The position numbers were made by a program, and so were the translations under genes. Shown here piece by piece: positions 34,248 to 41,572 of a stretch of 64,000 nt of DNA. The notes under the pieces were generated by a model. That model searched no databases and had not been told where the DNA came from. It was given only the letters and a program-made list of their open reading frames with translations. The first letter of the stretch is position 1, and each line of letters opens with the position of its first letter. This DNA comes from Streptomyces capoamus (GTDB lineage: Bacteria; Actinomycetota; Actinomycetes; Streptomycetales; Streptomycetaceae): assembly GCF_014654935.1 (NCBI RefSeq), contig NZ_BNBF01000001.1, positions 428,058-492,057 of the forward strand, in the 5' to 3' direction.

Positions 34248-35534
34248 GTGGACGAGGCCGATTTCAAGACGCTGCTCGCGCCCCTTCCGGTGTCCTGGTG
34301 GGAAGCCGACTGCGGGCAGAAAGTGGTCGACAGCGGAGGCGGCGCGTTCGCCGACGAGCGGACCGCCCGCCGCTTCCTGGAAGCCCTCAGCGCCGACCGC
34401 TCCGGACCGTCCGGGGACCCGGACGCGGGTCCCTACCAGACGTCCTTCGAGGGCCGCACCTTCGACGTCAACTGGCCGGCCCGGCAGGCCGGCGGCGCCC
34501 GGCAGGGCAGCAGGGGAGTGGCGGTCGAGGTGAGCGGCCGGCCGGAGCAGAACCCGTACGCCGCGTTCGCCGAGCTCACCCCGGCCGCGGCTTTCGTGCG
34601 CGACGCGACCGGCCGCTACCTGTGGGCCAACCACGCCTACGCCCACCTGTACGGCACCACGCGCGACGCCGTGATCGGCCGCCACCTCGCCGACGTCGAC
34701 GGACCCGGCGACGCCACCCGGTTCCTGGCCCTGGACCAGGAGATCCTGACCGGCGCCGGTCCCGTACGGCACACCCTCGCCTACCGGCGCCCCGACGGCT
34801 CTCCCGGACAGGCCGCCGGGTACCGCTTCCCCGTCCGCTGGGCGGGCCGCCGCTGTGTGGCCGGCATCTACGTCGACGTCACCGACGCCACCCGGGCCCT
34901 GGACCAACGACGCCGCGCCGAACAGGACTTACGGACCCTGCGCGACCACAGCGGGCTGCTGTGCGCCCGCCTGTCCGCCGACGGACTGGTCGGAGAGGCC
35001 GGCACCACCGTCGCCGACCTCCTGCGCGTCCGCCTCCCCGAACTCATCGGGCTGCCCGCCGACCGCCTCCTCGCGCGAACACCCGAACGCGGGGCCCTGC
35101 ACCGGATCTGGGACGACCTCGTCGGCGGCCGGCGCAGAAGCGCCCGGACCGCCGCGGTCCTGGTCGACGGGGACAGCGGGCTGCGCCGTGTGTGCGTCCA
35201 CCTGAGCGCGGTGCCCGGTGGGGCGCAGCGCGTGTCCGGGGTGTGGGCCGTCCTGACCCATGTGGGACCGCGTCAGGAGGCGCAGCCGCCGCTCACGCCC
35301 ACCCAGGTGCGCATCCTCGCCCTGCTGGCCGGCGGGCGCAGCAACGCGGACATCGCGCGGACGCTGCACCTGTCACGGCAGACGGTCGACTACCACCTGC
35401 GCCGCCTGCGCCACCTCCTGGGCGCCGCCACCCGCCCCGCCCTGGTCGCCCGCGCCTATGTGCTCGGCATCCTCTCCCCGCAGACCTGGCCGCCCCGGTC
35501 CACCAGCGCCGCGCACCCGCTCAGCCCGGTCTGA
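34248..35534 (+). CDS. PAS-domain LuxR-type transcriptional regulator
   Basis: A 428-residue cytoplasmic regulator. A PAS domain spans about residues 105-220 (ELTPAAAFVRDATGRYLWANHAYAHLYGTTRDAVIGRHLADV ... YVDVTDATRAL), followed by a second PAS-like region. A C-terminal LuxR helix-turn-helix lies about residues 345-410 (LTPTQVRILALLAGGRSNADIARTLHLSRQTVDYHLRRLRHLLG). GTG 34248 has AAGGAG 7 bases upstream. It is transcribed away from the ATP-grasp/dikinase/MFS operon across a short shared promoter with a dyad, so local control of that operon in response to a PAS-bound ligand is likely. It carries no receiver or kinase domain. Confidence 0.88.
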   Translation: MDEADFKTLLAPLPVSWWEADCGQKVVDSGGGAFADERTARRFLEALSADRSGPSGDPDAGPYQTSFEGRTFDVNWPARQAGGARQGSRGVAVEVSGRPEQNPYAAFAELTPAAAFVRDATGRYLWANHAYAHLYGTTRDAVIGRHLADVDGPGDATRFLALDQEILTGAGPVRHTLAYRRPDGSPGQAAGYRFPVRWAGRRCVAGIYVDVTDATRALDQRRRAEQDLRTLRDHSGLLCARLSADGLVGEAGTTVADLLRVRLPELIGLPADRLLARTPERGALHRIWDDLVGGRRRSARTAAVLVDGDSGLRRVCVHLSAVPGGAQRVSGVWAVLTHVGPRQEAQPPLTPTQVRILALLAGGRSNADIARTLHLSRQTVDYHLRRLRHLLGAATRPALVARAYVLGILSPQTWPPRSTSAAHPLSPV

Positions 35535-35577
35535 GGCGGCAAACGCCCCAGGACGCGCGGGCACGGGAAAATCACCG

Positions 35578-35607
35578 GGGACAGTTGCTCACCCGTGTGG
35601 TTATGAT
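35578..35607 (+). promoter_or_regulatory. Promoter candidate GGGACA-18-TATGAT
   Basis: A strong -10 box TATGAT (35602-35607, one mismatch to TATAAT) lies 18 bases after GGGACA (35578-35583). The expected transcript start falls at about 35614-35615, exactly on the ATG of the mini-ORF at 35615, predicting a leaderless transcript for the vWA/MoxR locus. Confidence 0.5.
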
Positions 35608-35614
35608 GCGCGGG

Positions 35615-35671
35615 ATGAAGAACTTCTCCTCGTACGGATTGGGGGAATCGTCCGCGCAAGGTGAGTGCTGA
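35615..35671 (+). CDS. Putative leaderless mini-ORF (18 codons) ahead of the vWA/MoxR operon
   Basis: ATG 35615 opens an 18-codon ORF, MKNFSSYGLGESSAQGEC, whose TGA shares one base with the ATG of the next gene (TGATG at 35669-35673), so translation would be coupled. The promoter box TATGAT lies 7 bases upstream, leaving no room for a leader. An ATG two or three codons earlier in frame is also possible. Codon use is less GC-biased at third positions (AAG, TCG, GGA, TTG, CAA) than in neighbouring genes. It could be a leader peptide setting translation of the operon, or a genuine small product ending in Cys. No known family recognised. Confidence 0.4.
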   Translation: MKNFSSYGLGESSAQGEC

Positions 35672-37137
35672 TGGCACCTCACTGCGCGAACGACGTCCCG
35701 TCCCACCTCGCGATGTGGCAGCGCGTACGCGAGTACGCCGTACCACCGTCCATGATCGAGACCGCGACCGCGCGGCGTGCGGCCGGTGACTGGTCGGGGG
35801 CCTGCGCCGCCGCCCGCGTCGACACCGATCTCGATCTGCGCGCCGTGCGCGACCGCCACGGCACCGAAGTCGCCACCCGCCTCCGGGCGGACCTGCGCCG
35901 GCTGGCGCCCGACCTGCTGCGCTGGCACATGCCGCGCAGCGCACCCGACGGGCGGCTCCGGCCCGGCCTCACCCTCTGCCTGGCCCGTTACGGCGGCCCG
36001 GACGCCCCACCGCTGCAGCTGGTGGTGCGCACACCGCCGGCCTGGGCCGATGCCGGCCAGCGGATGTCCCTGGCGCTGTGGGAGGGGACCGCGGCCGGCG
36101 CCCCCCGGCACCACCCGCACCCGCATCCCGACCGGCGTTTCCGCCTCGACCTGCACCGGCACCTGTGGGACGCCGGACGCAGCGGCGAACTCGCGCGGCG
36201 CAGCGGAGCGGACACGACACCGCCCGGCCGGGCCCGCGCGGACGCCGGCACCCTTCCGCCGGACCTCGCGGACCGGGCCGCCGGCTCCGGCGCGTCGTGG
36301 GCGGTGGACCGGTGGGCGGCCGAGGCGGAGCTGCTGTTGCGCGCCGAGGGGCTCCCCCGGGGGCCCTTCACCGTGCGGCTCGGCGCGCGCAGCCGTGCCG
36401 TCCTGGAACTCGTCGCCCCCGACGACAGCCACGCCCCGGCGTTGCGGCCGCTGCCGGAAGCGCCCCCCGTGCACCAGGTGGCGGCGCTCCCGGTGCTCCC
36501 CGAGGCCGCGGCCCGCGTCCTGCCGGACCTCCAGCTGCTGCGGGCCGGGCTCGTCCCGGCCGGCCGGCTGCATCCGCTCGTCGCCGCGGCACTGGCGGGT
36601 CCCGGCCCGGCACCGGCGGCCCTGCCCGCCCGCGCACCCGGCGATCCGCACCAGGTGGAGTGCCGGGGCGAGATGCACCGGATCGCGCTGCGGGACGGGC
36701 TGCTCACGGCGATCGACCACGAGCCGTCCCAACTCCGGCGCGAGGAGATCCTGGTGGCCCTCGGCGGGCCGGCGCTGCCCTGCGTGCGAGTGATCGACTC
36801 CGTCCACCGCGACCCGGAGGAGCTGCCCGCGGTGCGGGAGCGGCTGCTGCACGGCGACATCGCCGGCGCGCTGGCCGTGGTGGAGGGGCTGCTCGGTCCC
36901 GGCGCCGTCCTGCCCGACGGCCCGCTGCGGCGGGAACTGGAGTCGGCCGCGGCCCGCCGGGTCGACCACGGTCTCTTCCGCTCGGGGCTGGTCCGAGTGC
37001 ACCCCGCCGCCGAGGCCGCCCCCGGCACGGGACACGCCGACGCCGGCCATCGTCCCCGGCTCGGCCGCCGCGTGCCCGACGACCTGCTCCGCAAGCGCAT
37101 CAGCCGGACCCGGCCGCGCACCGGCCTGTCGCGCTGA
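35671..37137 (+). CDS. Conserved-type hypothetical protein of a MoxR/vWA locus
   Basis: A 488-residue soluble protein with no domain I can name. ATG 35671 overlaps the mini-ORF stop and is preceded by AAGGTGAG. The N-terminal half has repeated W/R/H-rich segments (DLLRWHMPR, RFRLDLHRHLWDAGRSGELA). The C-terminal half includes HRIALRDGLLTAIDHEPSQLRREEILVALGGPALPCVRVIDSVHRDPEELPAVRERLLHGDIAGALAVVEGLLG, which looks like a compact alpha-helical module. In Streptomyces such proteins precede a MoxR ATPase and a vWA protein and may be the substrate or adaptor of that machine. No signal peptide or membrane helix. Function unknown. Confidence 0.75.
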   Translation: MAPHCANDVPSHLAMWQRVREYAVPPSMIETATARRAAGDWSGACAAARVDTDLDLRAVRDRHGTEVATRLRADLRRLAPDLLRWHMPRSAPDGRLRPGLTLCLARYGGPDAPPLQLVVRTPPAWADAGQRMSLALWEGTAAGAPRHHPHPHPDRRFRLDLHRHLWDAGRSGELARRSGADTTPPGRARADAGTLPPDLADRAAGSGASWAVDRWAAEAELLLRAEGLPRGPFTVRLGARSRAVLELVAPDDSHAPALRPLPEAPPVHQVAALPVLPEAAARVLPDLQLLRAGLVPAGRLHPLVAAALAGPGPAPAALPARAPGDPHQVECRGEMHRIALRDGLLTAIDHEPSQLRREEILVALGGPALPCVRVIDSVHRDPEELPAVRERLLHGDIAGALAVVEGLLGPGAVLPDGPLRRELESAAARRVDHGLFRSGLVRVHPAAEAAPGTGHADAGHRPRLGRRVPDDLLRKRISRTRPRTGLSR

Positions 37138-37238
37138 CCCCCTCCCGACTCCCGCGCGCCTCCGGCGTGTTCGGACGCCGCGCAGCCCCATGCCGACCGG
37201 ACGGGCCATCCCGTTCCCCGACACCACCAGGTGATGCC

Positions 37239-38495
37239 ATGACCTCCAGCGCCCTCCTGCCCACCCCTGTGACGGACACCCAGCTCTCCCTCGCCGACGA
37301 CCTCCTGCAACTGCTGCGGACGACCACCACCGAGCCGCGCCCCGACGAGCAGCTCGAAGCGCTGACCCTGGCCGTCGCGGCCGACCTGCCGGTGCTGCTC
37401 TGGGGGGAACCGGGCATCGGCAAGACCGCGGCCCTGACCCAGCTCGCGGACACCCTCGACCTGCCGCTGACGACCGTGATCGCCAGCGTCCACGAGCCGT
37501 CCGACTTCTCCGGGCTCCCCGTCGTCGGCGACGACCCGGCGGTGCGGGGCGTGCCGATGGCGCCACCGCAGTGGGCCGTGGAGCTGGTACGGGCCGGGAA
37601 GGGGCTGCTCTTCCTGGACGAACTGTCCACCGCCACCCCGGCCGTCCAGGCCGCACTGCTCCGGGTCGTCCTGGAGCGGAAGGTCGGTGCGCTGCAACTG
37701 CCGCCCGGCGTACGGATCGTGGCCGCCGCCAATCCGCGCGCCTCGGCCGCGGACGGCTGGGAGCTCAGCCCGCCGCTGGCCAACCGGTTCGTGCACCTGT
37801 ACTGGGTGCACGACCCGGACGTGGTGGTCCGCGGACTCGGCGGGGTCTGGCCCCGCGCGCGGCTGCCCCGGCTCGCGCAGGAACGGCTGCCGGACGCGGT
37901 GGCGTACGCCCGGCGCGCCGTCTGCGGCTTCCTCCGGGCCCGGCCGACCCTGATCCACCGGTTGCCGAGCACCGAGACCCGGCGCGGCGGCGCCTGGCCG
38001 TCACCGCGCAGCTGGGAAGCCGCCTTGACCCTGCTGGCCTTCGGCACGGCGGCCGGGGTCTCCCGGGAAGTGCTCGCCCTGCTGGTACGGGGCGCGGTCG
38101 GGGACGGCCCGGGGCTCGAACTCCTCGCCCACCTGGACCGGATGGACCTGCCGGACCCCGAGTCGCTGCTGTCCGATCCCCCCTGCGCCGAACTGCCCGA
38201 ACGCGGCGATCTGCGGCAGGCCGCGCTGGAGGCCGTGGTGGCCGCCGTCGGCGCCCGACCGGAGCGGGACCGGTGGGAGGCCGCCTGGAAGGTGCTGGCC
38301 CGGGCCCTGGAGACCGGTCCCCCGGACCTGCTGGTCGCCCCGGCGACCGCGCTGGCCGGACTGCGGCGTGACGACTGGGAGGTGCCCGAGACGGTGGAGC
38401 GGCTGGCCGGGGTCGCCGGCGTCGCCCGCCGCGCGGACCGGTCGGTGGTCCGGGCCACGGCAGGTGCCGGGCGTACCACGGGGTCGCGCCGGTGA
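37239..38495 (+). CDS. MoxR-type AAA+ ATPase
   Basis: A 418-residue AAA+ protein. Walker A is GEPGIGKT (residues 56-63), Walker B LLFLDEL (D127, E128), sensor 1 in IVAAANPRASA, and an Arg-containing RFVHLYW segment follows. MoxR ATPases act as chaperones or remodelers, usually with a vWA partner, and that partner is the next gene, joined by a GTGA overlap. The C-terminal 150 residues (lid and an extra helical region) are longer than in minimal MoxR proteins. ATG 37239 follows an AGGTGA. Cytoplasmic; the target is unknown but the preceding unknown protein is a candidate. Confidence 0.88.
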   Translation: MTSSALLPTPVTDTQLSLADDLLQLLRTTTTEPRPDEQLEALTLAVAADLPVLLWGEPGIGKTAALTQLADTLDLPLTTVIASVHEPSDFSGLPVVGDDPAVRGVPMAPPQWAVELVRAGKGLLFLDELSTATPAVQAALLRVVLERKVGALQLPPGVRIVAAANPRASAADGWELSPPLANRFVHLYWVHDPDVVVRGLGGVWPRARLPRLAQERLPDAVAYARRAVCGFLRARPTLIHRLPSTETRRGGAWPSPRSWEAALTLLAFGTAAGVSREVLALLVRGAVGDGPGLELLAHLDRMDLPDPESLLSDPPCAELPERGDLRQAALEAVVAAVGARPERDRWEAAWKVLARALETGPPDLLVAPATALAGLRRDDWEVPETVERLAGVAGVARRADRSVVRATAGAGRTTGSRR

Positions 38496-39922
38496 CGGGG
38501 GCCGCGAAGCGCCCGGTCCCGCTGCCCTACCCGATGGCCCCGCCCACGCCGCCCCGCCCGGTGCGGGCCGCCGTACCCGGACCGCCGGCCGGCCCCGGCG
38601 GCCGGCACGAGCAGGCCGGACCGCCCCTGGACACCGAGAAGTTGCTGGCCGCGCGGCTGCATGCGGTGAAGGTACGGCCCTACCTGGCCGCCGCCCTCTT
38701 CGCGCTGCACGTCGTGGAGGACCGCTCGGTGCCGACGATGGCGGTGGACGCGCACTGGCGCTGCTACGTCTCGCCCGGCTTCGTGGCGCGCACCCCGGTG
38801 GAACAGCTGGCGGGTGTCTGGGTGCACGAGGTCTCCCACCTGCTCCGGGACCACCACGGACGCGGCGAGCGGTACGCGCGGGAGTACGAGCAGCACGAGG
38901 GGCCCGGGCAGCACGAGGGGCCCGGGCCGGGGGAGGGGCACGGGCCGGGGGAGGACACCGGGGCGGGGACCCCGGCGGCCGGGGGCTGGGAGAGGCTGCG
39001 ACGCAACATCGCCGCCGACTTCGAGATCAACGACGACATCTACGGCGACGGTCTGCCCCGGCCCGCCGGAGCGGTCCTGCCGTCGTTGCTGCGCCTGCCC
39101 GACGGCCTGTTGATGGAGGAGTACCTGCGGACGGCCTCGATGTCCGGGCTCACCGCCGACCTCGCCTGGCTGGACTGCGGCAGCGGTGCCGACGGGCAGG
39201 CCCGGCCGTGGGAGCTGGGACCCGACGGCGCCCACGGGCTGAGTCGGCAGCAGCGGGACGCGGTCCGCTTCCGGGTCGCCGAGGGCATCAAGGGCCGGCC
39301 GGGCGACGCACCGGAGGGCTGGCGCCGGTGGGCGCAGGAGGTGTTCCACCCACCGCAGCCGTGGCGGCAGTTGCTGGGCGCGGCCGTCCGTTCGGCGGCG
39401 GCGGCGCCGGGAGCGGGCGAGAACCACAGCTACCGGCGCCCCTCCCGGCGCTCGGCGGGCCTGCCCGGCGTCCTGCTGCCCAGCCTGCGCCGTACCCCGC
39501 CCCGGGTCTGCGTGGTGATCGACACCTCCGGGTCGGTGAGCGACGCCGAACTGGGCAGCGCCCTGCTGGAGGTGGCGGCGATCGCACGGGCGGTGGGCGG
39601 GCGGCGCGACCTCGTCTCGGTGATCTCCTGCGACGCGGCGGCCGACGTCGCCGTGCCGCTGTGCCGGGCCGAGAACATCGAACTGCTGGGCGGCGGCGGA
39701 ACCGATCTGCGCTCCGGCTTCGCCCGTGCGCTCGGCTCCCGGCCCCGCCCGGACGTGATCGTCGCCCTCACCGACGGCCAGACGCCCTGGCCGGCCGCGC
39801 AGCCGCCCTGCCGCACCGTCGTCGGACTCTTCGCGCGCCCCGCGCGCGCCGTGGACGAGGACGATCCCGACTACCTCCCCGGCGCCCCACCGCCCTGGGC
39901 GCGGGTCGTCACCATCGGCTGA
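38492..39922 (+). CDS. vWA protein with HExxH metallopeptidase-like domain (DUF2201 type)
   Basis: A 476-residue protein combining two functions. After a Pro-rich N-terminus, residues about 105-125 read AGVWVHEVSHLLRDHHGR, a zinc-peptidase-like HExxH (H112, E113, H116). The C-terminal part from about residue 340 is a vWA-like domain with the MIDAS start VVIDTSGSVSD, a Thr in GGGTDLRSGF and VIVALTDG. This matches the vWA-like/metallopeptidase family called DUF2201. A hexapeptide low-complexity insert (QHEGPG twice, then PGEGHG and PGEDTG) follows the HExxH helix. GTG 38492 overlaps the MoxR TGA, strongly implying a joint complex. Confidence 0.88.
   Translation: MTGAAKRPVPLPYPMAPPTPPRPVRAAVPGPPAGPGGRHEQAGPPLDTEKLLAARLHAVKVRPYLAAALFALHVVEDRSVPTMAVDAHWRCYVSPGFVARTPVEQLAGVWVHEVSHLLRDHHGRGERYAREYEQHEGPGQHEGPGPGEGHGPGEDTGAGTPAAGGWERLRRNIAADFEINDDIYGDGLPRPAGAVLPSLLRLPDGLLMEEYLRTASMSGLTADLAWLDCGSGADGQARPWELGPDGAHGLSRQQRDAVRFRVAEGIKGRPGDAPEGWRRWAQEVFHPPQPWRQLLGAAVRSAAAAPGAGENHSYRRPSRRSAGLPGVLLPSLRRTPPRVCVVIDTSGSVSDAELGSALLEVAAIARAVGGRRDLVSVISCDAAADVAVPLCRAENIELLGGGGTDLRSGFARALGSRPRPDVIVALTDGQTPWPAAQPPCRTVVGLFARPARAVDEDDPDYLPGAPPPWARVVTIG
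38891..38954 (+). repeat. 18-bp in-frame tandem repeat in the vWA gene
   Basis: Two perfect 18-base units (38891-38908 and 38909-38926) are followed by two diverged units of the same period. They encode hexapeptides rich in Gly, Glu, His and Pro just after the HExxH motif. The block may vary in length between strains. Confidence 0.8.
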
Positions 39923-39955
39923 GCCCCCGTCCGCCCCTGGCCGGCCTGCCCCGGC

Positions 39956-40525
39956 TCAGCTCGTCCACTCGCGTGCCAGGACGGCGTAGACGTACTCGCT
40001 GCCCCAGCGGTCGCCGTCGAGGTCGTTGTCGACGAGGTGCGCCTCCCGCCGCATCCCGAGACGCTCGCACACGCGCACCGAGGCGGTGTTGAGGACGTCG
40101 AGCCGGGCGAAGAGCCGGTGGACGCCCAACCGGCCGAAGGCCGCCGAAGCGAGGGCGCGCGCCGCCTCGGTGGCGTAACCGTGCCCGGCGTGGCGCGGGT
40201 GGAGGACCCAGCCGATCTCCGCCTGCCGGGCGCGGGCGTTCGCGAGGGTGAGGACCACCTCGCCGATGACGACGCCCGGCTCCTGCGCCCGGCACACGGC
40301 CAGCAGCAGCGCGTCGCCGTCCGCCTGCCACGGCGTCCCGCCGGCCCGCGCGGCGATGGACTCGGCGCAGCCCTCGCGCGTGAGCGGCGGCCGGTACAGG
40401 AAACGGGCCACGTCCGGCAGACGCTGGTAGGCGTACCGGTCGTCGACGTCGTCAGGGGTGAAGAGCCGCAGGACCAGCCGCTCGGTGACGACCGGTGCCC
40501 GGACGCCGGGCGGGACAGCGGTCAT
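39956..40525 (-). CDS. GNAT-family N-acetyltransferase (RimJ/RimL type)
   Basis: A 189-residue acetyltransferase_3-type protein. It opens with TERLVLRLFTPDDVDDRYAY and has IGEVVLTLANARARQAEIGWVLHPRHAGHGYATEAARALASAAF, where R/Q-x-x-G-x-G/A for acetyl-CoA pyrophosphate appears as RHAGHGYA, then LFARLDVLNTASVRVCERLGMRREAHL. These enzymes acetylate ribosomal-protein N-termini, aminoglycosides or small amines. The context (convergent with the vWA gene, upstream of an amylase inhibitor) gives no substrate clue. ATG 40525. Confidence 0.88.
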   Translation of the reverse strand: MTAVPPGVRAPVVTERLVLRLFTPDDVDDRYAYQRLPDVARFLYRPPLTREGCAESIAARAGGTPWQADGDALLLAVCRAQEPGVVIGEVVLTLANARARQAEIGWVLHPRHAGHGYATEAARALASAAFGRLGVHRLFARLDVLNTASVRVCERLGMRREAHLVDNDLDGDRWGSEYVYAVLAREWTS

Positions 40526-40592
40526 CGGACCTCCCCGTGTGCTGCCAGTGAGTCACCGGCAACCCTAATCGGCCCGCGTCCCGGCCCCGTTG

Positions 40593-40913
40593 TCAGGAGG
40601 CCTCGCAGAGGACAAGGCGGTCGGGGTGACCGTGCTGACCGAGGTACCCCTCGCCGACCGTGCGGTGCGCGCCCGGCGGCAGGGCGTAGCACAGGCCGGT
40701 GGCACCGTCCTGGTAGACCACGCTCACCCCGACGGTGCCGGAGCAGTCGCTGGCCGCGTCGGTGTAGCGCCAGCTCTGGTACATGGTGACGCAGGCGGGT
40801 GCCGGCTCGGGCTGCTCCGGCCCCGCGGAGGCGGGCCCCGCCAGGGCGACGGGAGGAATGCAGGACATGACGACGACCGCTGCCCTTACCGACCACTTCA
40901 TCAGACTTCGCAC
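40593..40913 (-). CDS. Tendamistat-family proteinaceous alpha-amylase inhibitor
   Basis: A 106-residue secreted protein. GTG 40913 has GGGAG 8 bases upstream; ATG 40901 is a weaker alternative. The signal peptide runs to about residue 30 (ALAGPASA), leaving a mature chain of about 76 residues, the size of tendamistat (74). It carries the amylase-binding WRY triad (W48-R49-Y50) in CVTMYQSWRY. Four Cys at 41, 57, 75 and 103 reproduce exactly the tendamistat disulfide spacings (16 and 28), and the block VGEGYLGQHGHPDRLVLC matches the tendamistat C-terminus. The family blocks animal alpha-amylases by occupying the active site. No amylase gene lies nearby. Confidence 0.95.
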   Translation of the reverse strand: MRSLMKWSVRAAVVVMSCIPPVALAGPASAGPEQPEPAPACVTMYQSWRYTDAASDCSGTVGVSVVYQDGATGLCYALPPGAHRTVGEGYLGQHGHPDRLVLCEAS

Positions 40914-41355
40914 GATGTGACTCCCTGACTTGTCGACAGAAGACGTAGGCACGACGGCAGAAGGCACAGGCACGACGGCCGAAGCCGGGACCGGAGAACC
41001 CTCGCGCGTTCAGGTGTCGAAGGAATCAGAGCGTGCGTCATGCCGCAACACGCCGGTGCCGGCTTCGGACACGGTGGTGGTTGCACGGTGCGGACGGCCA
41101 CCACCCGGCGGGAAGGCCGGACGGGCCGCGCGGCGAGCCGCATGACCCTTCAACCATTTCGGCGCCGCGCGGCGCGTCCGCCCCGTTCCGCCAGGCAGCA
41201 CGCCCGGCCACCGCCCGCACCCGCGGCACCTCTGCAAGCGGCGTGGACGCCGTGACGGCCCGTTCCCGGCCGAAAGAGGCTGGACCGTCCGTCTCCGGGT
41301 AGCCGAACCCCGTGGGGCCCGGCACGAGCGGGGCACCCCCGGCGAAAGGAGTGTC
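40914..41355. other. Gene-free stretch with a short direct repeat and a SigB-like promoter
   Basis: I see no supported gene in these 442 bases. Two copies of AGGCACGACGGC(A/C)GAAG with a 21-base period lie at 40947-40984, upstream of the amylase-inhibitor gene. The right end carries a promoter candidate for the small gene at 41356. ORFs crossing the region lack ribosome sites and Streptomyces-type codon bias. Confidence 0.5.
41278..41302 (+). promoter_or_regulatory. SigB-type promoter candidate GGCT-15-GGGTAG
   Basis: GGCT (41278-41281) and GGGTAG (41297-41302) fit the Streptomyces stress-sigma (SigB) pattern GNNT-N14-16-GGGTAY except for the last base. The start of the small basic protein gene lies 54 bases downstream. 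Confidence 0.35.
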
Positions 41356-41508
41356 ATGGCAGGCGTCTTCCAGAAGGTGAAGGAGTTCGCGCGCAGTCCG
41401 CAGGGCCGGCGGACCATCGAGCAAGTACGACGTACCGCGTCCGACCCGCGCCGCCGGGCCCAGGCCCAGCGCCTCGTCGGCAAGCTGCGCGCCCGCCGCT
41501 CGGCCTGA
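41356..41508 (+). CDS. Small basic hypothetical protein (50 aa)
   Basis: ATG 41356 has an excellent ribosome site (AAGGAG, 4 bases upstream). The product is 50 residues, with 14 Arg and 4 Lys, mostly helical in appearance: VFQKVKEFARSPQGRRTIEQ, then VRRTASDPRRRAQAQRLVGK, then LRARRSA. No signal peptide or membrane helix. Third positions are almost all G/C, supporting real translation. Small proteins of this look occur widely in Streptomyces; a nucleic-acid- or ribosome-associated stress role is possible. The upstream SigB-like promoter would make it stress-inducible. Confidence 0.75.
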   Translation: MAGVFQKVKEFARSPQGRRTIEQVRRTASDPRRRAQAQRLVGKLRARRSA

Positions 41509-41572
41509 GGCAGGCGATACCGCCGGTACGGCCCGAGCCGTGGCCGGTCTGGACGCCGGCGGGACCTGACGA

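Noticed and set aside
35615-35671. Mini-ORF as a lanthipeptide or lasso precursor
   Set aside because: Only 18 residues with one Cys, and no modifying enzyme next to it; the neighbours are MoxR and vWA proteins.
38891-38954. CRISPR-like array
   Set aside because: Direct repeats are contiguous, in frame with a protein and without spacers; no cas genes are present.
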